Source: Allacma fusca
Taxonomy: Eukaryota > Arthropoda > Collembola > Symphypleona > Sminthuridae
Reading direction: 5' to 3'
Assembly: GCA_947179485.1 (NCBI GenBank)
Contig: OX359245.1
Coordinates: 74,387,067 to 74,451,066, forward strand
Length of the DNA: 64,000 nt
Below are positions 1 through 11,465 of the stretch, in pieces. The translations under genes and the position numbers were made by a program. The notes beneath the pieces were generated by a model. That model was not told the origin of the DNA and ran no database searches. It saw only the letters and a list, made by a program, of their open reading frames with translations. Each line of letters starts with the position of its first letter. Position 1 is the first letter of the stretch.

Positions 1-100
1 TATGTAACTAACAGCAGTCTGTAGAGGATTTAAAAAAAAAAAAGCTTCATAGGAGTTTTGACATCAAACAGTTAAGAAAATGTTAATTAGATTCTTAAAA

Positions 101-173
101 GTGGGGGGACAGCAATATAGCCTGTCCCTCCCTGACCTTTTTTGGGAGGGACAATGTCCCTCCTGTCCCCCCT
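101..173. repeat. G/C-run inverted repeat
   Basis: Two arms read GGGGGGACAG...CCTGTCCCTCCC (101-132) and GGGAGGGACA...CTGTCCCCCC (142-173), so the stretch folds back on itself. It resembles the end of a small DNA transposon, but no partner end or target duplication was found. Confidence 0.5.
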
Positions 174-2007
174 TATTCCGGAGTGCCTGAAGCTCGTACA
201 CTGTATTGTCCCTTTTGTTGACATTATGAGGGACGGAAAGAATCCTCCGGAATGTATGGTGTGCTTTCAGGATAAACAACAGTCGCCAAGTTATGGTTAT
301 CTCCATTTTTCCAAGGTTCACATGTATGGATATGTTTTCCAAATCGTTTAAGATTTTGTATTTCAAGCTTCACGCTGTCGTCCCAAGCAATAGTGTTCAT
401 TACTTCTGAGTAAGTACTTCTGAAATTTTGGAGGTGTTTTTACTAAGAAATCCCAAACTTTGTCCCTGTAAAAGGTTAGATAATAGTTAGTAATTACATT
501 GTACACGCTAATTGCCATAATGTAACTGTTATCAGCAATAAATTAGTAATAACCATTCGATTTCTTCTATCCCAAGCTTTTCGTTTATGACGCTCAGTTC
601 TACCAAATGACTGAGGGTAATACATCAAAAATGCTAAACCCATTTCATTTTGTGTGCTCAATCCTTCAAGGACAGCCTGTGGTGGCAACCTATTTTGATG
701 AATCATCTGTACATTCTGCAGTCAAGTAATATTTTAGTACATATACTAAAATTACATAATTGAATGCTAATTTATTTACCATAGGTAAAATGATCGCCTT
801 TCAAAATTTTTCGATACTCTGGTAATAGCTAATTTTGCTGGTAATTGAAGTCGTAATGGTTATCGTAGGATATTCATGGAACCTCGGTCCCGTTTCTAAA
901 TTGTCGTAGTTTCGTTTTGCGACTTGTATGTACAAAATACATAGGAGTCTATGTAAATAAAAACCGATAATGACCATTAGCGTAAATCGCACTTCCTATT
1001 TCTAATCTACATACGAGAATTCCTCTTCTCATGGATTCGGGTTTTTATATACATCTGCATGGAATATAGTTTTTGATTTTCTCTGCTGAATCTGATGTCC
1101 CTGGTAGGAAGTACAAACACCGTTGCTGAAAAACCCTGATAACAATAGATTATCCCCACCGGACGTCCGCATATTTAAAAATCGCTTCTAGAAAAGCAAA
1201 TTAATTTCCAATTCCCTATTTCCCTAAAACATGCCAACAAGCTTCCCGTCTTCATACAAAACTCGTATCCCTTCCTTTTTATACATATATGTATATTTAT
1301 TATTAAAAAGCTCCAGGCAAAGCTTCCCGTTTTCGTGCAACAGGCCAAACTTTTGGAGAGTTTTGGATTAAATTTTATTTTATTCAATTGTGGGGTTAGG
1401 ATACCAGATTACTTGCAAAAATTATTGAACGTGTGATAAATGAAAGGGATTACGCCTTTGTAATTTTACCAAAGGGATTACAGGTTAGGATTTTATGAAA
1501 CAGTTTGAGTGAAAAAAGTAGCAGTATAGATATAAAACGCAAAATCGGTTCTTGTGGTATAATTTTGGAGGCTTTTTTAAGTTGTCGAAAAATACCAGCA
1601 TAATTAATGTTTACCTAATTAATGCGTCCTCCTTTAAATTTTTATGTGGTCCTACCTTGTTTGCTACAAATTTTACATAATGAATCCCGTAAAAGCATAT
1701 CACATTAACAGGTTGAAACTTTCAAGTAACATTGAAACATGCTAAAAGCCCATAAAATAAGACTTTTTAACTTTAACTATTATTTACTTTAGTAAAATCA
1801 TTCCCAAAGTCTTACCACGCAATATTTATATTATTCGTATTACACGAATATTATACTGATACAGTTTTAATGTGCTTGCCATTATTAAGAATATGAAAAG
1901 AGTTTCGTAAAGAAATTTAAAAAAAAAAACATAACTTCTGATACGAAAATAGATTTGATCTTTTTTATAAATAAGACTACGGCGTAATAACGTTTTAGCT
2001 AAGGCTT
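174..2007. other. No gene seen
   Basis: A+T-rich sequence with only short open frames that have no start context, splice signals or recognisable motif. A weak relic of the CAGGGGTCGG MITE family (CTTCCCGTCTTC-like words) may lie near 1195-1275. Confidence 0.5.
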
Positions 2008-2190
2008 CCATCCGACCGGATAAATCGAATATCCGAATCCGATCCGAACCGAAATTTCCGGATAAATTTTCTTATTATCCGATCCGACCGTTACGGATCG
2101 GATAAAAAATTTATTCATCCGTATCCGATCCGAAAATTTCGGATCGGATAAGTGTATTATCCGATCCGACCAGCGGATATACCGAAATTA
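2008..2190. repeat. ATCCGATCCGA word-repeat block
   Basis: About 180 bases made almost wholly of degenerate copies of ATCCGATCCGA and its reverse complement, ending abruptly on both sides. It has the same architecture as the bounded elements at 8106-8605 and 36713-38768, but clear terminal inverted repeats or a target duplication could not be found. Confidence 0.6.
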
Positions 2191-2224
2191 TCCGAATTGA
2201 TACAATTGGATGATGAAAAAAGTA

Positions 2225-2306
2225 CTTTTAGCCTTTGATATTTCCCTGCCAGAAATGTGTTTTCCCTGTGAAGAATCTTCCCGTCTTCCCACAAAAATCC
2301 ACCCCT
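2225..2306 (-). mobile_element. Partial CAGGGGTCGG-family MITE
   Basis: Shares the family's terminal block (GAAGAATCTTCCCGTCTTCCC followed by ACAAAAATCC and a CCCCTG end). Only one end is present, so this is a truncated copy of the element seen complete at 47287-47625. Confidence 0.65.
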
Positions 2307-2314
2307 GCACGTGA

Positions 2315-2945
2315 AAAATAGCCATTGGGTCGGGTTACCTAAAATTAAATACCCGATTATCGTGCCGACTGCGGGTAGATGCAATATCCGCAACTGAAAA
2401 TTCAGGTCGGGTTACAGTCAAGTTGGGGTAAAATAAAACTACCTGAACGCTTATCTAATTTATCTGCTCTTATCTTTTATCTCACGATGTATAAAACGTT
2501 TCACGAGGCTTTATTCTGATTTATTTTAATTTAAATTTTTATCGTAAGTAACTATTGGAAGTCTTACGCCTTTGTAATATAATGAATGATACGTGTGCTG
2601 CCCAAAGAAATTCCCACTAATAAATTCAATTTAATTCAGTATTTTGCTCAGCTGAAGTTAGCAACAAGTAATATAATTAACATTAAATCAGTCGCTTGAA
2701 ATACTTGAAAGTCAAGTGCAGGTTCAGCTTCGGATCGGGTTTATATCGGCTCCGAACTTTAGGTTATTTTTCAGGTACGGGTATCCTAGTAAATCCCGAC
2801 GAAAAATACCTGCCAAATAAAGTATTTGCTCGGATTCGACTGAGCAAGTTCGGGTCGAAGAGACTTTTTAGGTCGGGCTTTTATAGTCGGTTTCAGGTGC
2901 GGATCCTGATTTTTGTATGCCTGAAAGCAGCTCTGAACACAAACT
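2315..2945. repeat. Dispersed element, short copy
   Basis: Left (about 2325-2490) and right (about 2690-2945) parts are rich in GGGTA, CAGGT and CGGGT words. Both match the parts that flank the satellite at 11466-13845, in the same order and orientation. Shared landmarks are TAGATGCAA and TTTTATCTCACGA on the left, and TATTTGCTCGGATTC, GTGCGGATCCTGATTTTT and GAAAGCAGCTCTGA on the right. The middle here is only about 200 bases and contains no tandem array. Confidence 0.65.
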
Positions 2946-4193
2946 TCTTAAACAAATTCATTCGTAAGTTCAAAATTACGGCAAGTCAACACTACATTGT
3001 TCCTGTGATTATTTTTAGTTACTTGAGTAGTAAATATGTTTGCACTTATGCATAATGTTTGTATTTAATGTCATAAATGTTACTCTATGGACCAAAGGTA
3101 TCAAAATGACAGCCTATCGTATATCCTTCCTATATGGGGAACACCAAGTCTACATATAATAAGCCTACATTGCCTTGACAAATAAGATCAACGTATTCCA
3201 CTCTACGTTTGTCTCTCGTCTTCTACATCTACCGACAGGCTACTTGATGTCATTCAATGGTTCACTAATTAAATCCCTGACTTACGTCAACGGGATTAAA
3301 ATAAAAAAGTTTGAGTTTAGCCACTCTGGCCAAAGTTGCTAAGATCAAAACAGTTTGTCGATCTCGCCTTGGTTTGCGCTGGAAATCGTGCTAAAGTTGT
3401 ACAACTCTGTTGACAAGGGATGTTCACTTAAGATTTCACTAGTTACATACCAAAAGAAACATTTTCCAATGTCAGCAAATAACCCAATTAAGACAACTTA
3501 AATCTATTAGTGGACTGAGAACATATCGTGTTTAGAAATCCTAATTGAAATTTGAATTATCCGAAATATTCGAAGGTAAATATTTTTCGATTAAATGGTA
3601 GATGTAGCCTTTCCACTTTACAGAGTATTTCGAACTTGTAATTTCGATAAGGTTTCAGCAAATATCAAAGCAAAATGTCACGAAATTTTTCCTTTTGTTG
3701 CGCACTATATCACATACATTCTGCAAGTCTCTGACTTTTGTTTCATTTTTATGTTACCCTTGCAATATGCCATTAATTGAAAATTATAAGATTTAGTAGC
3801 ACATACATATACGCCTGCAATTTCACAAAGTCTGAGCCTATACCTATTTTGTACACTAGGGTTCAAGTGTATATTTTTGCACCCTGGTTTGCCTACAAGC
3901 CTGTTCAATAAGATCCTTGCACCCTATAAATAGCCTAAAAATGTGCCTATCATCAACAAGGAAGCTGGAACATAATAAACACCTCTTATGCTGCACCTCG
4001 GAAGCTGAATTACCTGTTACATTGCCGGCTCTTGCTATAAGGTTGTGACAGCCACATGGACTTGATAAATATTAAAGTGACATGTAGGTACTTTATAATG
4101 ACAGTAAAATGAAGCAATCACCAAAGCTGGTAACTAATACCTCCAATGAGATACGCTTTCAGAATTAGAGATCTACAATAATTTCAACTTTAC
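2946..4193. other. No gene seen; expected site of missing monooxygenase 3' exons
   Basis: On the minus strand this lies downstream of the last monooxygenase exon recognised. No segment encoding the family's C-terminal copper-domain remainder was found. Around 3800-3960 are several GCCTATA/GCCTA words resembling the interior of the 20485-21645 element, possibly an old fragment. Confidence 0.45.
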
Positions 4194-6846
4194 CTGCCAA
4201 ATGTGAATGTAGAAAAACCGTAAAGACATTAATTCCTTCGTTGGGAATGCCACTCTGGGTACAAGGGCTGCCACAGTGACCTGCAATAACATAGTTGGAA
4301 GAATTCGGTGGAATTATCATTGTTGGAACGGTTTCATGCCCGACTCTCAGAATGCCAGCATTGTGTTCCTAAAACCAAATAATAAGAAAATTCAGCATTT
4401 AATACTTAAAATTAGAACAACTATGTAGTTCATACATGTAATGCCTAGTAGTTGCACGTCAGATATTCGGGTTGAGTAGCATTGATCTAAAACGTTTCCC
4501 CCTCTCAACCATAATATGGACAATTGTAAGAAATATATATTTGATTTCAGTCTATAATATTTACAAACAAATTTTCTTGAATATTACGTGTACAGCCAAA
4601 AACTAACTTTGGGAGAGAACTTTAGTGGGCCGGACCGTTGTACCATAATTTCTTGATGCTGAATTGTCAACTAGCTATACGAAACGAATTGTTAGTCTTA
4701 CAATTATTAGTTCACGCCGTATATGAGATTACTTAGCCCGGCGAAGCGGGCTATTAATATTATAACTTCGAAGTAGGTCTTGATACGGGATCTATAGCCG
4801 TTTAGGTTTTGTGTATAACTAATAATTCTCAAGTATGTAATTGCCCCTGTGAGCCACAGGGCTTTTAATATTTTCCATTATAATGACATGATAAGATTTA
4901 CAATAACAAATACAGTTGGGACGACGTATCCTTTGTACTTGGGCAGAAGAAATGAATTACTTCGTGACACCAATTAAACCATAAACAGTAGTACTCCAGA
5001 ATTTCCTATGAATGACCCTGAATGGCACTGAATTATGTCTAACTTTTGCTAAAGCCTTTTGATTTACACAGTTTTCCAATCCTTGTTCTTTTGCTCATAA
5101 CCTATCAAACCTTCAAAACATAATTTGATGGTCCAACCATCTTGTTGTAAATATTGTTGTCTTCATAGCAAAGACCTCCAGGAGTGCGGAGGATGCTTTC
5201 ATACAACTGTATTAAATCATCTGATGACGCTCTGCACTGATGAAGGATTAAGTGATGTGTGTGAATTCCGGATTCTGCAGTCTCCAATTTTACCTCAAAC
5301 TGGAAATCCATAACAAACAAATATTGCGCGGTATTACATACGTTAGGAATAAAATGAAGAACAATTGTTATTATTAGAATACTTAAAGTACTGAAGAATA
5401 ACAATACCCCAATGATGTGCCGCGTGGAAGTATAAGATGGGCTTTTGTGTGCTGTGCACCAGTACGTTGTATCCCCAGCAGGCAATGTTGTATTTACATT
5501 CATTTCCCACACCTGAGACCAAGATACGTTTAATGGCGAAATTGAGTATAACTTATTAAAACTGGAAATAACCAAGTGCAGCCAAGTGAAAACTACAGCT
5601 GCTGTTAATTTACTTACTCTGTAATATTTATTGGAGGAGTTACTGGATTTATTATACTTACAGATGTACTTCCCCGCTTCTGGTGAAGCTAGAAAAATCA
5701 TCAGTTGTCCCAATATACCAGATTAATTTGGTAGTATCGTTCTGACAATAAATAATAATTTTTAAATTTTTGAAGCTCCCCACAGAGCATGTATTGAAAA
5801 CTATTTTTAAAACGTTTTCCTTCCGAACCGCATAAAAGGTACAGTTTCAACGTATTCAAATGTACGCTTCCTGAAACCGAAATTACGTATTTGGGTAAGA
5901 TTATAAACCATTGGGCTAAGCATACAAACAAAAGTATCCATTAAAAATTTATGAATCTATTAGCTCTTATTACGCAGTTGCTTAATTTCAAGAACCCCCA
6001 AGAAATAATGGTCTCAGAACACAGGTTATTCCATTGTATGCATTGCTCTGCATTTTGAAAAAAAATCTGTCAATTTTTTAAAAGGTTTTTTGACACTGTC
6101 CAAAAAATATATTGTTAAGCAACTCAATTTTAAATATGTCTGTTTTGTATTTTGAAATTTTTATATTGGTCGAAAATTTTACTTTAGAAGAGATTTGATT
6201 TTGATGGCAGCAAACAGAAATACCTATTATTGATATGATAGGAAACTACATATACAAGGGAGTTGCTTATTGTGAGAGTTCTCTATTATGTTGTCATGTA
6301 TAAAAAATCAACTTTAAACACTTACATTAATTGGAAGGTCGTCATTGTCACAAGTGTTAAAGACTCGGCTGACTTCCAACGTCGTATGAGTTCCATTTTC
6401 GGTTGCGGAGCGTAGTTGCCAGTCCTGACTTTTATCCACAACCTGTTTCCAGTTTCCTTCTCCATGGTAATCCTACATCAATTGAGTTGTTACATTTTCG
6501 TTAGTTTTTCGATTAGTGATTTTGGAGAAATTCATTCTTGACCCTAGGACCGGATTTACCATGACAGGGATAAACTTACCGAAATGTATGGTTTCCCATG
6601 TCGAACTCCACCAATAACAATATCCGCGTATTCCACACCACCTTGGGGTGAAAGTCCAAACCCCACATAGCCCAGCGTTTTTGCTGTTATGAGGAATGTG
6701 ATGTTTTCAAAGGTCATATCAGCACGCCCGTCTACGTGGTAGTCATCGTCCAACTTTTGAAATCGGTTTATTTGCAAGGTAGCTCCTGGGCAATACGCGA
6801 CACAAAATATTAAAAACAATACACACTGATACAGTAAGGACGACAT
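4194..6846 (-). CDS. DBH/MOXD1-like copper monooxygenase, partial
   Basis: Six exons on the minus strand: 6846-6580 (signal peptide MSSLLYQCVLFLIFCVAYC, start of DOMON domain), 6472-6326 (end of DOMON: DYHGEGNW..DWQL, HTTLEVSR.FNTCD), 5741-5662 (DTTKLIWYIG), 5561-5408 (copper type II N-domain, NTTLPAGDTTYWC), 5299-about 5105 (HTHHLILHQC, copper histidines) and 4368-4194 (C-domain, GINVFTVFLHSHLAG with the HxH copper pair). Splice phases agree across the first five exons. Family members are secretory-pathway enzymes that hydroxylate small aromatic amines. About 50-60 residues expected between the last two exons and all sequence after HLAG are not found, and the fifth exon runs to a TGA at 5105. 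The gene is therefore truncated, a pseudogene, or has exons I could not see. Family assignment is firm; activity is doubtful. Confidence 0.82.
4735..4880. repeat. Hairpin-bearing repeat in the monooxygenase intron
   Basis: AGCCCG-GCGAAG-CGGGCT (4735-4752) is a perfect 6-bp stem. About 80 bases on, AATTGCCCCTGTGAGCCACAGGGCTTTT forms a second stem followed by a T run. The second module also occurs near 18836 and 19045, so it is probably the tail of a dispersed short element. Confidence 0.5.
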
Positions 6847-8097
6847 TTCGTCAAGTTTTACAATTTTAATTCAAAAGGTTTCTTATCCATACTTTTCTCT
6901 TGAAATACTAAACAATCTATAATCCGAAAGCGAGTTGACTATTTGAGCAGTATCAGTCTACAGAATTGTTTAAGTTTAATATAATTATTCCTTCGAGGGC
7001 ATTAAAATATCCATCGCTCCCCTTAAAGTAATTACTTCCTGCAGATGGTCGTTTACTCTGAAGGTCCGTGAGAGTACAGACGTCAATCGAGATCAATGTA
7101 AATGTTACGAGATGTTCTGACATCAAGAGGAATAAAATGAGAGAATCTAACTTTGAGAACCAATCGTAAAAATTCTTTTGACGCGTGGATCTGCATAAGT
7201 TGTACTTGAACTCCAGGCCCATCTCAATGCATCCAATCGAGCACTCATCATCATCATCATTTTACTTACAAGTGCTACATCGAGCGATTGCATACAAATT
7301 CAGATGAGCGCCAGTGCCATAGTTAACTATAATGAAAGTTTTTATGACGAGCCGGAAAGTTTATAGCTCATGTATAAATAAGGCGGAAGTACTGACAAAA
7401 TAACGTACTGACTAATATTTTCCATTTTTATGAATAAACCATCAAGTTAGTTATGAATGTTGTCGAACTAAAATTTTAAGGGAAAGAACTCAATTTTTGT
7501 AAGGATAAAAGGATCAAAACACACCAATTAGCATAATAGAGACTAACAAGCAAATTGGTCAAATGGCTAAGAGGGAAAACTTTTGTTGAGCGATGTCCGG
7601 CGTTAAACTGGGAAAACTTGGAAGAAAGTATGCTGAAAATATTGATGGAGGAGATAAATAAAAACAAATGTGGTTTATACACACTCCGATTCTTACCCGA
7701 GGGTCTTACAGAAGTTTCTTTATCCCCTTTATTCCTTAGGGATTTCATCATAAAGAAAATTATGTACCTTTGAATGTACAGATAGCACTTCATCATCGTG
7801 TACTAATCAGGCCATGGGTTTGATCTGTACTGGTTAAATCTGTAATAAATAAAATTAGCAAAAACAAATAAATGATATTTCACTGGCCAACACAAGTAAT
7901 CATTGGAGATTTAAATACAGCAAAAAAATTATATGAAATTTTCTAATGTAGTAAGCGTACAAATTTTGAATTGATTTTGAAAATGATCATCGTTGAAAGA
8001 ATCAAGTTCAGGAACTCACACTTGCCTCATTTTCACTTCTGGGAAAATTTACCGCAATCATGATTTTTGCTCGCAGGTGTCTTGTCTAAAGTAATTA
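6847..8097. other. No gene seen upstream of the monooxygenase
   Basis: Contains the presumed 5' flank of the minus-strand monooxygenase, a short (TCA)n run near 7243-7260 and unremarkable A+T-rich DNA. No promoter element could be supported. Confidence 0.45.
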
Positions 8098-8105
8098 ATC
8101 TCGAC

Positions 8106-8605
8106 TAGTGGTCGGATCGATTCAATTTGATTCGAATTTTTCGATTTGATTCAATTTGAAGCTTCAATTGAATCGAAAAACCGATTTTCGATTCAATTTG
8201 CCCCAAAGCAATTCAATTCGATTCAATTCACTCAGTGAATCGAATTGAATCGTAAATCGAACGATTCAAGTGGGAAAGTACAAAATTTTCCTTATGTTAC
8301 TAGAGTGTCGTATACATATTATAAAGGGTATAGTAAAAGCTACGCTAAAATAGCAAACGTTGTGCTATACGTAGTATTTGGACTTTGAATATACGGAAAA
8401 AAAGTACCCGTGCGCAGCCGAAGCGGTTTTGCTGAATTGTTTGAATTGCAATTCACAAAATATGATTCGATTCAGTTCAATACCCAAATCGAATCATTCG
8501 ATTTGGCTTTGCCGCAAATCGAATCGAAATACTACTGAATCGAATTGAATTGAATCGAATCGAATCGAAAATTTCCAATTCTGAATTGAATTGGTCCGAC
8601 CACTA
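8106..8605. mobile_element. hAT-type MITE with GATTCAATTC body
   Basis: Ends are TAGTGGTCGGA (8106-8116) and its reverse complement TCCGACCACTA (8595-8605). Both sides are flanked by the identical 8-mer ATCTCGAC (8098-8105 and 8606-8613), the target duplication length of hAT transposons. The 500-bp interior has no coding potential; both outer thirds are degenerate copies of GATTCAATTCGA in both orientations. Confidence 0.9.
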
Positions 8606-8613
8606 ATCTCGAC

Positions 8614-9552
8614 GCAGAAAATCATGTGCATGCTCCGCGGAAATCTGAAAACTGCTACAAAACAGTTTAAATACAAACTCAAAAAACAATTCAGGCGGAT
8701 TTAAAATTTTAAAAATTTCAGTCCTTACGTGATGGCTGATCCAGATGTTTTGGGGTCAAGAAATGTAACATGTTTTGAAAAAATCGGGAAAATATTTACT
8801 AAATCCTGAGGAGTTTGTAAATATGTTTGTCTAACTCCTTATATAACACAGTTTGTATAAATTTTAGTTTGTTTCATAATAAAACTGTACATGCATACAT
8901 TTGATGTAAACAATTCATCCTAATGCAGTGTGAAATATTTGCATGAGAGAAGAAGTTAGGATTATTTTACGAATTTTAATAGTTTGAACAGAAATTAATA
9001 GTTTGGTTATATGTACTTGGATTCCTTTGTTCGTAAGGAAATGAAACAACTTCGTTGGAATGGTTAAACATTTCCATGGGTGTAGAGGTAGAGAAGAATT
9101 ATTTCCCGTGGAAGAATTCTTTTGACACAGAATGTGGCATAATAAGAGTTGTAAATACTTACCAGCATTTAAATGGAAAAGTTATCTATTGTACATATAA
9201 ATTCATAATTATACGCTTAACCAAATATACATTGCGATTCTGAAGTCACTTGTGTTTGTACTGGTAGTTTCTGTTTTTACTATAATTTTTTTAAAGCACA
9301 TTTTCCTTAGTTCACACTCAATCTATGATAACAGTCCCCAATCATGCTTACGTCTACAAGGGATAGACTTCTACCGGGAACAGGGACGTCCACGGGAGAA
9401 GGGAGGAAACGGTCAAGGGAAAAACATATTGTCCACAGACAAAATAGGGATGCGACGGGGACCGGAAAATTATCCCCACATAATATCGGGACGAAGGCTG
9501 GACGGAATTTCTGAACCCAGTAGAAGTTCTATGCAGGGAGTTGTTTAAATGG
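8614..9552. other. No gene seen
   Basis: A+T-rich DNA. At about 9355-9500 a patch of GGGAACAGGGACG / GGGACGGGGACCGG words looks like another word-repeat fragment, without definable ends. Confidence 0.4.
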
Positions 9553-10258
9553 CCAGGGGTCGGATTTATGTGGGAATACGGGAAGAATCTTCCCACGGAA
9601 AGCAATTTTTCAGCAGGGAAATTTTCAAACGGGATTGGAAACAGGAATTTTCGAAATTGTTGAGGTGTTTTATGAAAAACAACTTTTGTCGCCAGGGATT
9701 TTTGGAATTTTTGAGGTGTTTTACTGAAAATAATTTTTGGCAAACAGTGATTTTCGAAATTGTTGAGGTGATTTACGAAAATGATTTTTTGTCAGCAGAG
9801 ATTTTCCAATTTGTCTACCTTTTTTCAGCAGTGATTTTTGAATTTGTTGGGGTGTATTACGAAAATTATTTTGTCAACAGGGAGTTTTAAATTGGCTTCG
9901 AACAGGGACATCATGACCAGCAGGGAAAATGAAAAAAATCGTCCAGGAGATTTTTTACAAAATAATTTTCGTAGTACACGCCAACAAATTCAAAAATCCC
10001 TGATGAAAAAAGGTCAACAAATTTAAAAATCACTGCTGACAAAAAATCATTTTGAGTAAAAAGTCTCAACATTTTCAAAAACCTTTGCAGACAAAAATGG
10101 TTTTCCATAAAACAACTCAACAATTTCGAAAATCCCGGCCCAAAAAAGTTCAACAGATTTGAAAATCCCTGTTTGCAACCTCGTTTGAAAATTTCCCTGC
10201 TGAAAATTTTTTTCCGTGGGAAGATTCTTCCCGTCTTCCCGCATAAATCCGATCCCTG
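9553..10258. mobile_element. CAGGGGTCGG-family MITE, long foldback copy
   Basis: Begins CCAGGGGTCGGATTTATG and ends CATAAATCCGATCCCTG. The whole element is one large inverted repeat: left-half words such as GGGATTTTTGAATTTGTT recur reversed in the right half. AAATGG lies just outside both ends (9547-9552, 10259-10264), consistent with an eroded 8-bp hAT target duplication. Open frames here are by-products of the repeats. Confidence 0.8.
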
Positions 10259-10611
10259 AAATGGAGGTTCTTAAGATGTTAAGTTCAAAATGTCAATTTC
10301 GTGTATAGTGCATACGTATGGAATCAACTCGGGGGTCTCGTTCGTAGATCCAGACATTTAAAATATAGATGTCGATTTAAAATGTACCCCATGTGGACAT
10401 CTACGCCGTAAGTCATTAGGACGTTCCACTCGTGTCCCAGGGCATACGAGTAAGTAAATAAATTGGAAACAATTTAAATTTTGGTACGAACTGAAATTTT
10501 ATTAATTTTAATTACTTAAGGGAAACTTCGATCGAGCAAGTGTTATTTGTCCCAAGATTCTCACCATATTTAACATCCAATTTTGCTTAAACTTGTTCAG
10601 CGTATAGTAAA

Positions 10612-10768
10612 TATTATTGCACAATGGTGTTTTAAAGCATGCAAGCTCAAGTTCCAGGGTATGACCTTCAGGTCAATATGGAACTTCCTAAACCATTTTA
10701 ACCTGTGGAGGTCATACCATGGGTCATGGTCTTAATTCCGTGCTTTAAAATCCCATTGCACAATTATA
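10612..10768. repeat. Small foldback element
   Basis: Arms at about 10615-10641 (ATTGCACAATGGTGTTTTAAAGCA) and 10739-10765 are imperfect reverse complements, with a GGTATGACCT / AGGTCATACC pair nested inside. No coding capacity; probably a MITE. Confidence 0.6.
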
Positions 10769-11465
10769 TTACTCCACTCTAAAGAAATTTGAGCAAATGC
10801 GAACGATAAATACTGTCACGAACTGTGGTTAGCTCCACCTGACTTATAAACAACCCCTCTGGGTAAGGGAAATACAAATCTGCCAAACTGCTCCTGCTAG
10901 CCGTACACACGGATCAATCCGATCCTCACATAGTCCATGCTCACGTAGATCTCAAGTTTTGCTTCAATCAAAGATAAAGGATGAAAGTCAAAAAGCAAAC
11001 AAAGCCTCAATTGCTGGATTCAGTATCAAGTTGTGCTAATAAGAAAAACTCCTTCGGCAGAGCCCTCGATAAATTCTATATAAAACGCAAACAAAAGACA
11101 ACGTCATCTGAATATTTTTCTTCATGTCTGTAACCTTGCAAGTACGAATTCCCTTGATCTTTAATAAAAAATACAATTTCTTCCTATGTACGGGATCAGA
11201 ATGTTTTGTCTTTTATACATTTATACGGAGTTAGGATTTGTAAATCTGTAGTACACGTCTCCAGCTTCTATATATGCTGAATCATTTATAATTGCAAAAA
11301 ATTGCTGCTGTGAAGCTCGTGTGCTAAGACCTTTAGGTCCCTTGATCTTAAAGCATAGCACAAAGGGACATTAAATCTGACAACGTAAGTTTAAAAAATA
11401 CACGATATTACTAGATCATCCCTACAGTAAATAATTTTATTTGAGAAAAGACGTAATCTGCAATC
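10769..11465. other. No gene seen
   Basis: No splice-consistent open frame, RNA gene or repeat with definable ends was recognised. Confidence 0.4.

Noticed and set aside
4735..4752. Rho-independent terminator-like hairpin
   Set aside because: The window is eukaryotic and the hairpin lies in an intron. No T run follows it directly, so a transcription-termination role is not supported.
9549..10244. Several open frames rich in phenylalanine and EFVGVYYEN repeats
   Set aside because: They are translations of the inverted word repeats inside a MITE with defined ends.
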